Shown piece by piece: positions 7,258-17,126 of a stretch of 64,000 nucleotides of DNA (position 1 is its first letter; the number at the start of each line of letters is the position of its first letter). The notes under the pieces were generated by a model. The model did not search any database and had not been told where the DNA came from. It saw only the letters and a list, made by a program, of their open reading frames with translations. Origin of the DNA: Streptomyces ficellus (GTDB lineage Bacteria; Actinomycetota; Actinomycetes; Streptomycetales; Streptomycetaceae). The stretch is taken from NCBI RefSeq assembly GCF_030406405.1, contig NZ_JAUEPL010000005.1, forward strand, positions 181,765 through 245,764, in the 5' to 3' direction. The position numbers and the translations under genes were made by a program.

Positions 7258-8487
7258 ATGCATGCCTGGCCCGCTTCTGAGGTCCCCGCCCTGCCCGGCA
7301 AGGGCCGCGACCTCCGGATCCACGACACCGCGACCGGTGGACGAGTGACCCTCGACCCCGGCCCCGTCGCCCGTATCTACGTCTGTGGCATCACGCCGTA
7401 CGACGCGACCCACCTGGGTCACGCGGCGACCTACAACGCGTTCGACCTCGTTCAGCGCGTGTGGCTCGACACCAAGCGGCAGGTTCACTACGTCCAGAAC
7501 GTCACCGACGTGGACGATCCCCTTCTGGAGCGGGCGCTCCGCGACGGCATCGACTGGGCGGGCCTCGCCGAGCGCGAGACCGCTCTGTTCCGCGAGGACA
7601 TGACCGCTCTGCGGATGCTTCCGCCGCAGCACTACATCGGTGCCGTCGAGGCGATACCCGGCATCGTGCCGCTCATCGAGCGGCTCCGGGACGCCGGTGC
7701 CGCCTATGAACTCGAAGGCGACATCTACTTCTCCGTCGAGGCCGACCCCCACTTCGGTGAAGTCTCGCACTACGACGCCGAGTTCATGAGGGTGCTGTCC
7801 GCCGAGCGCGGCGGCGACCCGGACCGCCCCGGCAAGAAGAACCCGCTCGACCCGATGCTGTGGATGGCCGCCCGTGAGGGCGAGCCCAGCTGGGACGGCG
7901 CCGGCCTCGGGCCCGGCCGACCCGGCTGGCACATCGAGTGCGTGGCCATCGCCCTGGACCACCTGGGCATGGGCTTCGACGTGCAGGGCGGCGGCTCCGA
8001 CCTGATCTTCCCGCACCACGAGATGGGCGCCTCGCACGCCCAGGCGCTGACCGGTGAGTACCCGTTCGCCAAGGCGTACGTACACGCCGGAATGGTCGCG
8101 CTGGACGGCGAGAAGATGTCCAAGTCCAAGGGCAACCTCGTCTTCGTCTCCACGCTCCGCCGCGACGGCGTCGATCCGGCCGCCATCCGCCTCGCGCTGC
8201 TCTCGCACCACTACCGCGCGGACTGGGAGTGGACCGACCAGGTGCTCCAGGACGCCCTGGAGCGGCTCGGGCGCTGGCGCGCCGCCGTCTCCCGCCCGGA
8301 CGGGCCGTCGGCCGACGCGCTGGTCGAGGAGGTGCGCGAGGCGCTCGCCGACGACCTCGACGCCCCGGCCGCCCTCGCGGCGGTGGACCGGTGGGCCGCC
8401 CGCCAGGAGTCGGACGGCGGTACGGACGAGAGCGCGCCCGGTCTGGTCTCCCGTACGGTCGACGCCCTCCTGGGCGTGGCGCTGTAA
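7258..8487 (+). CDS. mshC: Mycothiol ligase MshC
   Basis: This 409-residue enzyme is L-cysteine:1D-myo-inositol 2-amino-2-deoxy-alpha-D-glucopyranoside ligase, the ATP-dependent step joining cysteine to GlcN-Ins in mycothiol synthesis. It is a class I cysteinyl-tRNA-synthetase relative: the HIGH-like motif THLGHA is near residue 50, KMSKSKG near residue 285, and the conserved GWHIEC segment near residue 222. Its size, shorter than CysS, and the lack of a tRNA anticodon domain support MshC. The start is ATG 7258. A strong hairpin follows the stop. It ends the phosphatase/DUF3090/SCO1664 run. Confidence 0.95.
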   Translation: MHAWPASEVPALPGKGRDLRIHDTATGGRVTLDPGPVARIYVCGITPYDATHLGHAATYNAFDLVQRVWLDTKRQVHYVQNVTDVDDPLLERALRDGIDWAGLAERETALFREDMTALRMLPPQHYIGAVEAIPGIVPLIERLRDAGAAYELEGDIYFSVEADPHFGEVSHYDAEFMRVLSAERGGDPDRPGKKNPLDPMLWMAAREGEPSWDGAGLGPGRPGWHIECVAIALDHLGMGFDVQGGGSDLIFPHHEMGASHAQALTGEYPFAKAYVHAGMVALDGEKMSKSKGNLVFVSTLRRDGVDPAAIRLALLSHHYRADWEWTDQVLQDALERLGRWRAAVSRPDGPSADALVEEVREALADDLDAPAALAAVDRWAARQESDGGTDESAPGLVSRTVDALLGVAL

Positions 8488-8511
8488 CCGTTCGGACCTG
8501 CGTACGTGAGT

Positions 8512-8554
8512 ACGCCGGCGGGGCGGCACTCTTTCGGTGCCGCCCCGCCGGCGT
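8512..8554. terminator. Terminator between mshC and parJ
   Basis: A perfect 18-bp stem (8512-8529 with 8537-8554) closes a 7-base loop TCTTTCG. It can serve both convergent genes. Confidence 0.88.
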
Positions 8555-8568
8555 CTGTCAATCACTTG

Positions 8569-8630
8569 TCGTCCGTCACCGGTTGTCCGCCAGCGATTGT
8601 CCGTGACCCGTTGTCCGTCCTCGGGTGTCA
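8569..8630. repeat. 14-bp degenerate tandem repeat at the parJ stop codon
   Basis: TTGTCCG recurs at 8583, 8597 and 8611 with a 14-bp period. On the minus strand the array starts in the TGA stop of the PAC2 gene, where CCGAGGACTGACAC is followed by CCGAGGACGGACAA and more diverged units. Confidence 0.7.
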
Positions 8631-9707
8631 GTCCTCGGTGGAGTCCGGCGAGCCGTCCTCGCCGCCCGGTTCCGCCCCCGGCTCCGACCCGGGGCCGGAC
8701 TCCGGCTCGGCTTCCCGCTTCGGCGGCTTCGGCGGCCGCGTCCGTCCGCTGGAGGTGTCGCGCAGGTAGGAGCTGTCGCCGCCCAGGTCCGTGGCGTGCC
8801 CGGGCGTGGCACCCGGTCCGGCCCCGGGGCCTGAACCGGGCCCTGAGCCCGGCCCCGGCCCCGGGCCTCCGTCCCGGCGCCGCAGGTACCGCTCGAACTC
8901 GCGGGCGATCGCCTCGCCCGACGCCTCCGGGAGCTCCGCGGTGTCCCGCGCCTCCTCCAGCGTCTGCACGTACTCCGCCACCTCGCTGTCCTCCGAGGCG
9001 AGCTGGTCCACGCCGACCTGCCAGGCCCGCGCGTCCTCCGCCAGCTCACCCAGCGGGATGCGCAGGCCGATCAGGTCCTCCAGCCGGTTGAGCAGCGCCA
9101 GCGTCGCCTTGGGGTTGGGTGGCTGCGACACGTAGTGCGGCACCGCGGCCCACAGGCTCACCGCGGGCACGCCCGCGTGCGTGCAGGCCTCCTGGAGGAT
9201 GCCGACGATGCCCGTCGGTCCTTCGTACCGCGTCTCCTCCAGGTCCATGGTGCGCGCCAGGTCCGGGTCGGAGGTGACGCCGCTGACCGGCACCGGCCGG
9301 GTGTGCGGGGTGTCGCCGAGCAGCGCGCCCAGGATCACCACCATCTCCACGCCCAGTTCGTGGGCGAAGCCGAGGATCTCGTTGCAGAACGAGCGCCAGC
9401 GCATGGACGGCTCGATGCCGCGGACCAGCACCAGGTCGCGTGGCTTGTCGCCGCCCACCCGGACCACCGAGAGGCGGGTGGTGGGCCAGGTGATCTTCCG
9501 TACCCCGCCGTCCAGATACACCGTGGGCCGGTTGACCTGGAAGTCGTAGTAGTCCTCGGCGTCGAGCGCCGCGAAAACCTCGCCCTTCCACTCCCGTTCC
9601 AGGTGCGCGACCGCGGTGGAGGCGGCGTCGCCGGCGTCGTTCCAGCCCTCGAACGCGGCCACCATGACCGGGTCGATCAGCTCGGGAACCCCCTCGAGCT
9701 CGATCAC
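8628..9707 (-). CDS. parJ: PAC2-family protein, ParJ-like
   Basis: This 359-residue protein has a PAC2 domain, related to proteasome-assembly chaperones, at about residues 1-270 (MIELEGVPELIDPVMVAAFEGWNDAGDAAS at the start, split by later strands VRGIEPSMRW and CTHAGVPAVSLWA). In S. coelicolor the PAC2 protein ParJ next to mshC modulates ParA polymerisation in chromosome segregation; position and family fit that here. The C-terminal ~80 residues are low complexity: Gly/Pro repeats GPGPGSGPGSGPGAGPG then acidic Pro-rich sequence. It is convergent with mshC. The ParJ role is by analogy, and a proteasome-related role is an alternative because a proteasome locus lies 23 kb away. Confidence 0.82.
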   Translation of the reverse strand: MIELEGVPELIDPVMVAAFEGWNDAGDAASTAVAHLEREWKGEVFAALDAEDYYDFQVNRPTVYLDGGVRKITWPTTRLSVVRVGGDKPRDLVLVRGIEPSMRWRSFCNEILGFAHELGVEMVVILGALLGDTPHTRPVPVSGVTSDPDLARTMDLEETRYEGPTGIVGILQEACTHAGVPAVSLWAAVPHYVSQPPNPKATLALLNRLEDLIGLRIPLGELAEDARAWQVGVDQLASEDSEVAEYVQTLEEARDTAELPEASGEAIAREFERYLRRRDGGPGPGPGSGPGSGPGAGPGATPGHATDLGGDSSYLRDTSSGRTRPPKPPKREAEPESGPGSEPGAEPGGEDGSPDSTED

Positions 9708-9931
9708 CCAGGCCTCCTTCCGAAGTTCCGTGCGTACGGACCAACCTTACGGCTTTCCGGGGCCCCTCCCGAGCCCCTGTACACCTCCGAGACACCTGCG
9801 AGTGCTCTGCCGACCGGGAGCCACTACCCACGACGACGGGGAGGGACACAGGACGAATCCAGCCGATTCATCCGAGCTGTATACGAGAACTGCGGCCCCG
9901 CCCCTGGACTCTTCCACCACAACGGCGCTAT

Positions 9932-9961
9932 ACATCGGATGACCGTTGAAAGATCCGATGT
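9932..9961. promoter_or_regulatory. Two candidate FCD/GntR operators before fucD
   Basis: ACATCGGATGA (9932-9942) and AGATCCGATGT (9951-9961) each match 10 of 11 bases of the palindrome ACATCsGATGT. Centres are 19 bp apart, about two helical turns. The same motif, perfect and extended, lies before the regulator gene at 12815-12829. Confidence 0.65.
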
Positions 9962-9973
9962 TAGGGGGCTCGT

Positions 9974-11293
9974 ATGCGTCAGACCGTCACCGCGTTCGAG
10001 GTGCACGACGTCCGCTTCCCGACCTCCGAACGGATGGACGGCTCCGACGCCATGCACCCGGACCCCGACTATTCCGCCGCGTACGTGGTGCTCCGCACCC
10101 GCGACGGGGCGGAGGGTCACGGCTTCGTCTTCACCATCGGCCGGGGCAACGAGGTCACCGCCGCCGCCATCGAGGCCCTGCGCCCCCATGTGATCGGCCG
10201 GCCCGCGCCCCGCACCGCCCAGGACCTCGCCGCCCTCCACCGCGGCCTCACCCACGACTCCCAACTGCGCTGGCTCGGCCCCGAGAAGGGGGTGACGCAC
10301 ATGGCGGCCGGAGCCGTCGTCAACGCCGCCTGGGACCTCGCCGCCACCGTGGCCGGGCTGCCCGTCTGGGAGTTCCTCGCCACCATGACGCCCGAGGAAC
10401 TGGTCTCGCTCGTCGACTTCCGGTACCTCACCGACGCCCTGACCCCCGCCGAGGCCCTCGCCATCCTCCGCGCCGCCGAACCCGGCCGCGCCGAGCGCGC
10501 CGCCCGCCTGCGCGCCGAGGGCTACCCGGCGTACACCACCACACCCGGCTGGCTCGGCTACGACGACGCGAAACTGGTCCGGCTCGCCAAGGAGGCCGTC
10601 GCGGACGGCTTCGGCCAGATCAAGCTCAAGGTCGGCGCCGACCTCGACGACGACGTACGGCGCCTGCGCCTGGCCCGCGACGCGGTCGGCCCCTCCGTAC
10701 GCATCGCCGTCGACGCCAACCAGCGCTGGGACGTCCCCGACGCGCTGCGCTGGATGGCCGCCCTCGCGCCGTACGCACCGCACTGGATCGAGGAGCCCAC
10801 CAGCCCCGACGACATCCTGGGCCACGCGGCCATCCGCGCCGGACAGCCCGTCAAGGTCGCCACCGGCGAGCACACCGCCAACCGCGTGCTCTTCAAGCAG
10901 CTCCTCCAGGCGGGGGCGGTCGACTTCGTCCAGATCGACGCCGCGCGGGTCGCCGGGGTCAACGAGAACCTCGCCATCCTCCTGCTCGCCGCCAAGTACG
11001 GCGTACCGGTGTGCCCGCACGCCGGCGGGGTGGGGCTGTGCGAACTCGTCCAGCACCTGGCGATGTTCGACTACGTCGCCGTCTCCGGCACCTGGGAGGA
11101 CCGGGTCATCGAGTACGTCGACCACCTCCACGAGCACTTCACCGACCCGGCCGTGATCGACTCCGGACGGTACGTCGCGCCCCGGGCGCCCGGCTTCTCC
11201 GCACGGATGCGCCCCGAGTCGGTCGACGCCCACCGCTACCCGGACGGGCCCGTGTGGCGGGCCCGCAGGACCCTGACGGAGGTCACCGCATGA
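9974..11293 (+). CDS. fucD: L-fuconate dehydratase
   Basis: This 439-residue enolase-superfamily enzyme dehydrates L-fuconate to 2-keto-3-deoxy-L-fuconate. It closely follows the characterised Xanthomonas enzyme as I remember it: [29 protein letters not shown] (residues 11-40, written here with its Asp-rich core), RWLGPEKGV, the base motif IKLKVG at about 216-221, metal ligands in VDANQRWD and EEPTSPDD, and ATGEHTANR. The start is ATG 9974. Its ATGA end overlaps the SDR start, so they form an operon. Two operator-like sites precede it. Activity on related sugar acids cannot be excluded. Confidence 0.93.
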   Translation: MRQTVTAFEVHDVRFPTSERMDGSDAMHPDPDYSAAYVVLRTRDGAEGHGFVFTIGRGNEVTAAAIEALRPHVIGRPAPRTAQDLAALHRGLTHDSQLRWLGPEKGVTHMAAGAVVNAAWDLAATVAGLPVWEFLATMTPEELVSLVDFRYLTDALTPAEALAILRAAEPGRAERAARLRAEGYPAYTTTPGWLGYDDAKLVRLAKEAVADGFGQIKLKVGADLDDDVRRLRLARDAVGPSVRIAVDANQRWDVPDALRWMAALAPYAPHWIEEPTSPDDILGHAAIRAGQPVKVATGEHTANRVLFKQLLQAGAVDFVQIDAARVAGVNENLAILLLAAKYGVPVCPHAGGVGLCELVQHLAMFDYVAVSGTWEDRVIEYVDHLHEHFTDPAVIDSGRYVAPRAPGFSARMRPESVDAHRYPDGPVWRARRTLTEVTA

Positions 11294-12066
11294 CGGCCCT
11301 ACGGGACTTCGAGGGGCTCGCAGCCCTGGTGACCGGCGGCGCCTCCGGAATCGGCGCCGCCACCGCGGCCCTGCTGCTGGCCCGGGGCGCGCGGGTCGCC
11401 GTCCTGGACCGGGACCCGGCGGGCGCGCCCGACGGCACCCTCGCCCTCACGGCCGACGTCACGGACGACGCGGCCGTACGGGCGGCCGTCGACGCGGCGG
11501 CCGCGGAGTTCGGCGCACTCCACACGGTGGTGTCCAACGCGGGCGTCGGCGCGGTCGGGACGGTCGCGGACAACGCCGACGAGGAATGGCGGCGGGTCCT
11601 CGACGTCAATGTCCTCGGCATGGTCCGTACGGCCCGGCACGCCCTGCCCCACCTGCGGCGCGCCGCCGCGGGCCGCCCCGGCGGCGTCTCGGTCACCCAC
11701 ACCTGCTCCATCGCCGCCACCGCCGGGCTGCCGCAGCGGGCGCTCTACAGCGCCTCCAAGGGCGCCGTGCTGGCGCTGACCCTCGCCATGGCGGCCGACC
11801 ACGTCCACGAGGGCATCCGCGTCAACTGCGTCAACCCCGGCACCGCCGACACGCCCTGGGTCGGCCGGCTCCTGGACCGGGCCGGCGACCCGGCCGCCGA
11901 ACGTGCCGCCCTGGAGGCCCGCCAGCCGATGGGGCGGCTGGTCACCGCCGAGGAGGTCGCCGCGGCCGTCGCGTACCTGGCGAGCCCCGCGGCGGCGGCC
12001 GTCACGGGCACGGCGCTCGCCGTCGACGGCGGCATGCAGGGCCTGCGCCCGCGCCCGGCGACCTGA
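11290..12066 (+). CDS. SDR, probable 2-keto-3-deoxy-L-fuconate dehydrogenase
   Basis: This 258-residue short-chain dehydrogenase has TGGASGIG cofactor glycine motif at residues 15-22, NAG in VVSNAGVG, and the catalytic Ser and YxxxK in [20 protein letters not shown]. It starts at ATG 11290 inside the fucD stop (ATGA), so expression is coupled. In the non-phosphorylating fucose pathway the product of FucD is oxidised by an SDR to 2,4-diketo-3-deoxy-L-fuconate, so this role is inferred from context. The fucose dehydrogenase, lactonase and final hydrolase/aldolase of the pathway are not in the window. Confidence 0.85.
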   Translation: MTALRDFEGLAALVTGGASGIGAATAALLLARGARVAVLDRDPAGAPDGTLALTADVTDDAAVRAAVDAAAAEFGALHTVVSNAGVGAVGTVADNADEEWRRVLDVNVLGMVRTARHALPHLRRAAAGRPGGVSVTHTCSIAATAGLPQRALYSASKGAVLALTLAMAADHVHEGIRVNCVNPGTADTPWVGRLLDRAGDPAAERAALEARQPMGRLVTAEEVAAAVAYLASPAAAAVTGTALAVDGGMQGLRPRPAT

Positions 12067-12126
12067 GAGGGCCGGGCCAGAACGGGACCGGGTCTCACAG
12101 CCCGAGCCGCGGACCGGCGACCGGAC

Positions 12127-12798
12127 TCACAGCGTCGATCTGAGCCACTGCTCCACGCCCGCGACATGGACCGTCGCCCATGACCTGGCCGCCTCGGCGT
12201 CCCGCTCGCGCAGCGCCGCGAGGATGGCCCGGTGCTCGTGGAGCGTCCGGCCGACCGCGTCCTCCTGGGTCAGGCCGCGCCAGATCCGGGCCCGGGTCGT
12301 CGGCCCTGACAGGCCGTCCAGCAGCGAGCAGAGCACCGCGTTCCCGGCGGACCGCACGATGGCCCGGTGGAACTCCAGGTCGGCCGCCACCAGCTCCTCC
12401 ACCGCCGGAGTGTCACCCAGCGCCGCCAACCGGTCCCCCAGCTCGTCCAGTTCGGCATCCGTGATGCGGCCGGCGGCCATCCCGGTGGCGGCCGGCTCCA
12501 GGACGCGGCGTACGGCCAGGAACTCCAGCACCGTGTCGTCCCGGTGGAAGTCCACGACGAAGCTCAGCGCCTCCAGCAGCAACGGGGGGTCGAGGCTGGT
12601 GACATACGTACCGTCCCCCTGGCGCACGTCCAGGACGCGCATCAGCGACAGGGCGCGCACCGCCTCGCGCAGCGAGTTGCGCGACAGACCGAGCCCGGCG
12701 GCGAGTTCGCTCTCCTTGGGGAGCCGGTCACCGGGGCGCAGCGCACCGGAGACGATCATTTCCTTGATCTTCTCGATCGCCTCGTCGGTCACGGCCAT
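12127..12798 (-). CDS. FCD-domain GntR-family regulator of the fuconate genes
   Basis: This 223-residue regulator has an N-terminal winged helix (residues 1-70, RPGDRLPKESELAAGLGLSRNSLREAVRALSLMRVL) and a C-terminal FCD ligand domain with metal-binding-type His/Asp residues (EFHRAIV, EHRAILAAL). It is convergent with the fucD operon. A perfect 15-bp palindrome just before its start shares its core with two sites before fucD, so it likely represses itself and the operon and is released by a pathway sugar acid. Confidence 0.88.
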   Translation of the reverse strand: MAVTDEAIEKIKEMIVSGALRPGDRLPKESELAAGLGLSRNSLREAVRALSLMRVLDVRQGDGTYVTSLDPPLLLEALSFVVDFHRDDTVLEFLAVRRVLEPAATGMAAGRITDAELDELGDRLAALGDTPAVEELVAADLEFHRAIVRSAGNAVLCSLLDGLSGPTTRARIWRGLTQEDAVGRTLHEHRAILAALRERDAEAARSWATVHVAGVEQWLRSTL

Positions 12799-12814
12799 GG
12801 CTTCCCCCAGCTGG

Positions 12815-12829
12815 AGACATCCGATGTCT
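12815..12829. promoter_or_regulatory. FCD/GntR auto-operator
   Basis: AGACATCCGATGTCT has perfect 7-bp arms around one central base and lies 17 bp upstream of the regulator start at 12798. The core ACATCCGATGT recurs before fucD. Confidence 0.7.
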
Positions 12830-12839
12830 GAGCGTACAA

Positions 12840-12869
12840 CGAGGGCGGCCCCCTCAGGAGCCGCCCTCG
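12840..12869. terminator. Terminator after glpD
   Basis: CGAGGGCGGC (12840-12849) pairs with GCCGCCCTCG (12860-12869) across a 10-base loop, 17 bases past the glpD stop. It also insulates the upstream part of the FCD regulator promoter. Confidence 0.75.
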
Positions 12870-12885
12870 GAGCCGGTCCGCGCCG

Positions 12886-14496
12886 TCAGGCCTTCTTGCC
12901 GAGCATGTCCTCGACCTTGGTCCGGATCTCGTCCGTCGCCAGGCCCCGGATCGTCAGCGTCGTACGGCGGCGCAGCACGTCGTCCGCCGTCTCTGCCCAC
13001 TCGTGGTCGCGGGCGTAGGCGACCTGCGCCCAGATCTCCGGCGCGTCGGGGTGGATGCGCTCGGCCAGCGCCGGGTCGTCGTTGGCCAGGCGCGCGATGT
13101 CGAAGGAGAGCGAGCCGTAGTGCGTGGCCAGGTGGCGGGCGGTGTCCGCGGCCATGCGCGGGCCGGGCGTGCCGCCGTCGACCAGCAGCCGGTGGGCGAC
13201 CGCGTTGGGGTTGGCTATGCCGGGCAGCGGCAGCTTCTTCGGGAGCTGGGAGATCGGCTCCATGTCCTCGCCCAGCGGGTGGCCGGGCAGGGACGCCAGC
13301 TTGTTCATGACCGTACGGCCGATGTGGCGGAAGGTCGTCCACTTGCCGCCGGCGACCGACAGCATGCCGCCGCGCCCCTCGGTCACGACCGTCTCGCGCT
13401 TGGCCTTGGAGGTGTCGCCGGGACCGCCCGGCAGGACGCGCAGACCGGCGAAGGAGTAGGTGATCAGATCGCGGGACAGCTGCTGGTCGCGGATGGAGAA
13501 CGCGGCCTCGTCCAGGATCTGGGCGATGTCCTTGTCGTTGACCGCCACCTCGCCGGGGTCGCCCTCGTACTCCTCGTCGGTCGTACCGAGCAGCAGCATG
13601 TCCTCCCAGGGGAGGGCGAAGGTGATGCGGTACTTGTCGATCGGGGTGGCGAGCGCGGCCTTCCAGGGGGAGGTGCGCTTGAGGACCAGGTGCGCGCCCT
13701 TGGACAACCGGATCGACGGGGCCGCGTTCGGGTCCTCCATCTTCCGCAGGTGGTCGACCCAGGGGCCGGTGGCGTTCAGCACGAGCCGGGCGTCGACGCC
13801 GAACTCCTCGCCGTCGGTCCGGTCCTTGAGGTCCGCGCCCGTGACCCGGCCCTGGGTGAAGCGCAGGCCGGTGACCTCGGCGTGGTTGAGCACGGTGGCG
13901 CCCGCGTCGACCGCGGCGCGGACCGTCATCAGGGCCATGCGCGCGTCGTTCATCTGGTCGTCGCCGTACACGGCCACGGCCTTGAGGTTCTCGGTGCGCA
14001 ACTCCGGCACGTCCTGCGCGGCCTTGGCGGGGCTCAGCAGGTGGCCGACGCCGTCACCGAAGGCGGACAGCGCCGAGTACGCGAAGACGCCCGCGCCGAG
14101 CTTGGCGGCGCCGTGCGGGCCGCCCTTGTAGACCGGCAGGTAGAAGGTGAGCGGGTTCGCCAGGTGCGGGGCGACCTGGCGGGAGACCGCACGGCGCTCG
14201 AAGTGGTTCTCCGCCACCAGCTTCACCGCGCCGGTCTGCAGGTAGCGCAGGCCGCCGTGGAGGAGCTTGGAGGAGGCGGAGGAGGTGGCGCCGGCGAAGT
14301 CGCCGGCGTCCACCAGGGCCACCCGCAGCCCGGACTGCGCGGCGTGCCAGGCGGTGGAGATGCCCAGGATGCCGCCGCCGATCACCAGGAGGTCGTACGT
14401 CGCCTTGGAGAGCCGCTCCCGGGTCTCGGCACGGCTCGGCTGGGAACCGGCTGCCGGGTGCGTCCCGAGGGAAGGGACGCAGCGCAGGGTGGTCAT
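12886..14496 (-). CDS. glpD: Glycerol-3-phosphate dehydrogenase
   Basis: This 536-residue FAD enzyme oxidises glycerol 3-phosphate to dihydroxyacetone phosphate at the membrane, feeding electrons to quinone. The FAD dinucleotide motif VIGGGILGISTAWHAAQ is near residues 36-52, followed by SSKLLHGGLRYLQ; the C-terminal domain with DEIRTKVEDMLG is complete. ATG 14496 is the start. It is third in glpF-glpK-glpD, 16 bp after glpK. Control by GylR is expected from the S. coelicolor gyl system. Confidence 0.95.
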   Translation of the reverse strand: MTTLRCVPSLGTHPAAGSQPSRAETRERLSKATYDLLVIGGGILGISTAWHAAQSGLRVALVDAGDFAGATSSASSKLLHGGLRYLQTGAVKLVAENHFERRAVSRQVAPHLANPLTFYLPVYKGGPHGAAKLGAGVFAYSALSAFGDGVGHLLSPAKAAQDVPELRTENLKAVAVYGDDQMNDARMALMTVRAAVDAGATVLNHAEVTGLRFTQGRVTGADLKDRTDGEEFGVDARLVLNATGPWVDHLRKMEDPNAAPSIRLSKGAHLVLKRTSPWKAALATPIDKYRITFALPWEDMLLLGTTDEEYEGDPGEVAVNDKDIAQILDEAAFSIRDQQLSRDLITYSFAGLRVLPGGPGDTSKAKRETVVTEGRGGMLSVAGGKWTTFRHIGRTVMNKLASLPGHPLGEDMEPISQLPKKLPLPGIANPNAVAHRLLVDGGTPGPRMAADTARHLATHYGSLSFDIARLANDDPALAERIHPDAPEIWAQVAYARDHEWAETADDVLRRRTTLTIRGLATDEIRTKVEDMLGKKA

Positions 14497-14512
14497 GTCG
14501 ATTTACTCCTCG

Positions 14513-16063
14513 TCAGTTCTCTTCTTCGAGCCAGCCCATGGAGCGTTCAACGGCCTTGAGCCAGTTCTTGTACTCGCGGTCGCGGGTGTCCGCGTCCATG
14601 CGGGGGGTCCACTCGGCGGCCCGGCGCCAGTTGGCGCGCAGCGCGTCGGTGTCGGGCCAGAAGCCGACGGCCAGACCGGCGGCGTAGGCGGCGCCGAGGC
14701 AGGTCGTCTCGGCGACCATCGGGCGCACCACGGGAGCGTCCAGGACGTCCGAGAGCGTCTGCATCAGCAGGTTGTTGGAGGTCATGCCGCCGTCGACCTT
14801 GAGCGCGGCCAGTTCGACGCCGGAGTCCTTCGTCATGGCGTCGGTGATCTCGCGGGTCTGCCAGGCGGTGGCCTCCAGGACGGCACGGGCGATGTGCGCC
14901 TTGGTGACGTACCGGGTCAGGCCGGCGATCACCCCGCGGGCGTCGGAGCGCCAGTACGGGGCGAACAGGCCGGAGAAGGCCGGTACGAAGTACGCGCCGC
15001 CGTTGTCCTCGACGGAGGACGCCAGGGTCTCGATCTCGGCGGCGGAGTTGATCAGGCCCATCTGGTCGCGCATCCACTGCACCAGCGAGCCGGTGACGGC
15101 GATGGACCCCTCCAGGGCGTACACCGCGGCCTGGTCGCCGATCTTGTAGCCGACGGTGGTGATCAGACCCGAGTACGAGTTGATGATCTTCTCGCCGGTG
15201 TTCATCAGCAGGAAGGTGCCGGTGCCGTACGTCGACTTGGCCTCGCCCTCGGAGAAGCAGGTCTGGCCGAACAGGGCCGCCTGCTGGTCGCCGAGCGCGG
15301 AGGCGACCGGGACACCGTCCAGGACGCCGCCCTTGACCTGGCCGTACACCTCGGCGGAGGAGCGGATCTCCGGCAGCACGGCCGCCGGGACGTCCATGGA
15401 CTGGAGGATCTTGTCGTCCCACTCCATGGTGTGGAGGTTCATCAGCATGGTGCGGGAGGCGTTGGTGACGTCGGTGACGTGGTGTCCGCCGTCGACGCCG
15501 CCCGTCAGGTTCCAGATGACCCAGGAGTCCATGGTGCCGAAGAGGATGTCGCCGGCTTCCGCGCGCTCGCGCAGGCCCTCGACGTTGTCGAGCATCCAGC
15601 GGATCTTCGGACCGGCGAAGTACGAGGCGAGGGGGAGGCCCGTCTCGCGGCGGAAGCGGTCCTGGCCGACGTTGCGGCCGAGCTCCCGGCACAGGGCGTC
15701 GGTGCGGGTGTCCTGCCAGACGATGGCGTTGTGGACGGGCTCACCGGTGTTCTTGTCCCACAGCAGCGTGGTCTCGCGCTGGTTGGTGATGCCGATGGCC
15801 TTGACGTCGGCGGAGGTGATGCCCGCCTTCTCGATGGCGCCCGCCACGACTTCCTGGACGTTGGTCCAGATCTCGGCGGCGTCGTGCTCCACCCAGCCCG
15901 GCTTGGGGAAGATCTGCTCGTGCTCCTTCTGGTCGACGGAGACGATGCGCCCGTCGCGGTCGAAGACGATGCAGCGGCTGGAGGTGGTGCCCTGGTCGAT
16001 GGCCGCGATGAACGGCCCTGCGCCGTGGGAGGAAGTCCCGGTGGTGGTGTGTGCGTCGGTCAC
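14513..16063 (-). CDS. glpK: Glycerol kinase
   Basis: This 516-residue FGGY-family kinase phosphorylates glycerol to sn-glycerol 3-phosphate. The ATP phosphate motif [13 protein letters not shown] is near residues 23-35, GITNQRET near residue 91, and the second nucleotide motif [14 protein letters not shown] near residue 420. The start is GTG 16063. It lies between glpF (37 bp) and glpD (16 bp), forming the cytoplasmic first step after facilitated uptake. Confidence 0.96.
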   Translation of the reverse strand: MTDAHTTTGTSSHGAGPFIAAIDQGTTSSRCIVFDRDGRIVSVDQKEHEQIFPKPGWVEHDAAEIWTNVQEVVAGAIEKAGITSADVKAIGITNQRETTLLWDKNTGEPVHNAIVWQDTRTDALCRELGRNVGQDRFRRETGLPLASYFAGPKIRWMLDNVEGLRERAEAGDILFGTMDSWVIWNLTGGVDGGHHVTDVTNASRTMLMNLHTMEWDDKILQSMDVPAAVLPEIRSSAEVYGQVKGGVLDGVPVASALGDQQAALFGQTCFSEGEAKSTYGTGTFLLMNTGEKIINSYSGLITTVGYKIGDQAAVYALEGSIAVTGSLVQWMRDQMGLINSAAEIETLASSVEDNGGAYFVPAFSGLFAPYWRSDARGVIAGLTRYVTKAHIARAVLEATAWQTREITDAMTKDSGVELAALKVDGGMTSNNLLMQTLSDVLDAPVVRPMVAETTCLGAAYAAGLAVGFWPDTDALRANWRRAAEWTPRMDADTRDREYKNWLKAVERSMGWLEEEN

Positions 16064-16100
16064 GGTTGCTCCCGGAAGTCTGTAAGGGTCGAAGGACGGC

Positions 16101-16892
16101 TCAGGCGAACGCGATGTTGTAGATACCCGCGGCGAGGGCTCCGCCGATCAGCGGCCCGGCGACGGGAATCCAGGCGTACCCCCAGTCGGAGCCGCCCTTG
16201 TTCGGCAGCGGGAGCAGGGCGTGCACGATGCGCGGGCCGAGGTCACGTGCCGGGTTGATGGCGTAACCGGTCGGGCCGCCGAGTGAGAGGCCGATGCCGA
16301 CCACGACGAGGGCGACCATCAGTCCGCCGATGACGCCGAGGCCCTTGCCGCTGTCGTTGAGGCCCTGGGTGAGCACCGCCAGCACGAGCACGAGGGTGCC
16401 GAGGATCTCGGTGGCGAGGTTCTGCCAGACGTTGCGGATCTCCGGGCCCGTCGAGAAGACGCCGAGGACGGGGCCGGCGTGGCTCCTGGCCTCGTCGTGC
16501 GGTCCCTCGATGGCCTTTTCGGTGGGGTCGCCCACGATCTCGCGATCGGTGAGGTGGGCGTGGAACTGGCCGTAGTAGGCGATCCAGACCAGGGCCGCGC
16601 CGATCATGGCGCCGAGGAGCTGGCCCGCGAAGTAGACGGGGACGTTCTTCCAGTCCCCGTCCTTGATGGCGATGCCGACCGTGACGGCCGGATTCAGGTG
16701 GGCGCCGGACAGGGAGCCCGTCATGTAGACCGCGGTCATCACCGCGAAGCCCCACCCGAAGGTGATGGCCAGCCAGCCGGCGTTCTGCGCCTTCGAGCGC
16801 TTGAGTACGACGGCGGCGACCACGCCACCGCCGAGCAGGATGAGTACGGCGGTACCGATGACCTCGCCGATGAAGATGTCGGAGCTGGACAC
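16101..16892 (-). CDS. glpF: Glycerol uptake facilitator
   Basis: This 263-residue aquaglyceroporin has six membrane helices and both NPA boxes: HLNPAVTVG and [11 protein letters not shown], the latter with the Asp after NPAR typical of glycerol-conducting members. The start is GTG 16892 with AAGGAG about 9 bases upstream. It opens the glpFKD operon; the 234-bp region before it holds a GylR-like site. Confidence 0.95.
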   Translation of the reverse strand: MSSSDIFIGEVIGTAVLILLGGGVVAAVVLKRSKAQNAGWLAITFGWGFAVMTAVYMTGSLSGAHLNPAVTVGIAIKDGDWKNVPVYFAGQLLGAMIGAALVWIAYYGQFHAHLTDREIVGDPTEKAIEGPHDEARSHAGPVLGVFSTGPEIRNVWQNLATEILGTLVLVLAVLTQGLNDSGKGLGVIGGLMVALVVVGIGLSLGGPTGYAINPARDLGPRIVHALLPLPNKGGSDWGYAWIPVAGPLIGGALAAGIYNIAFA

Positions 16893-17020
16893 CCGCGACT
16901 CCTTTGTCCTTCGTCCAGGGGAAGGCGAACCCCGGGTCCCTCCGGTGGTCCGCGCTCTCAGGTGAGAGCGTTAACCGGCCTCCTGGCGTTGCCACACTCT
17001 AGCGCGAATTGCCGGTAGGT

Positions 17021-17037
17021 GTTCGACAATGCCGACC
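17021..17037. promoter_or_regulatory. Candidate GylR operator at the glpFKD promoter
   Basis: GTTCGACAATGCCGACC shares 15 of 17 bases with GTTCGACAATGCTGAAC located before gylR. It is 129 bp upstream of glpF. The shared sequence at the two expected GylR targets makes it a good operator candidate. Confidence 0.6.
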
Positions 17038-17126
17038 GATGAACGGCAGTTTTGCTCCCTGGTAAACGTGGCGTCAAGAGTTCTGTTGGCCGAAATGCGT
17101 TCGTTACCGATGATGCGCCCGAGGCG

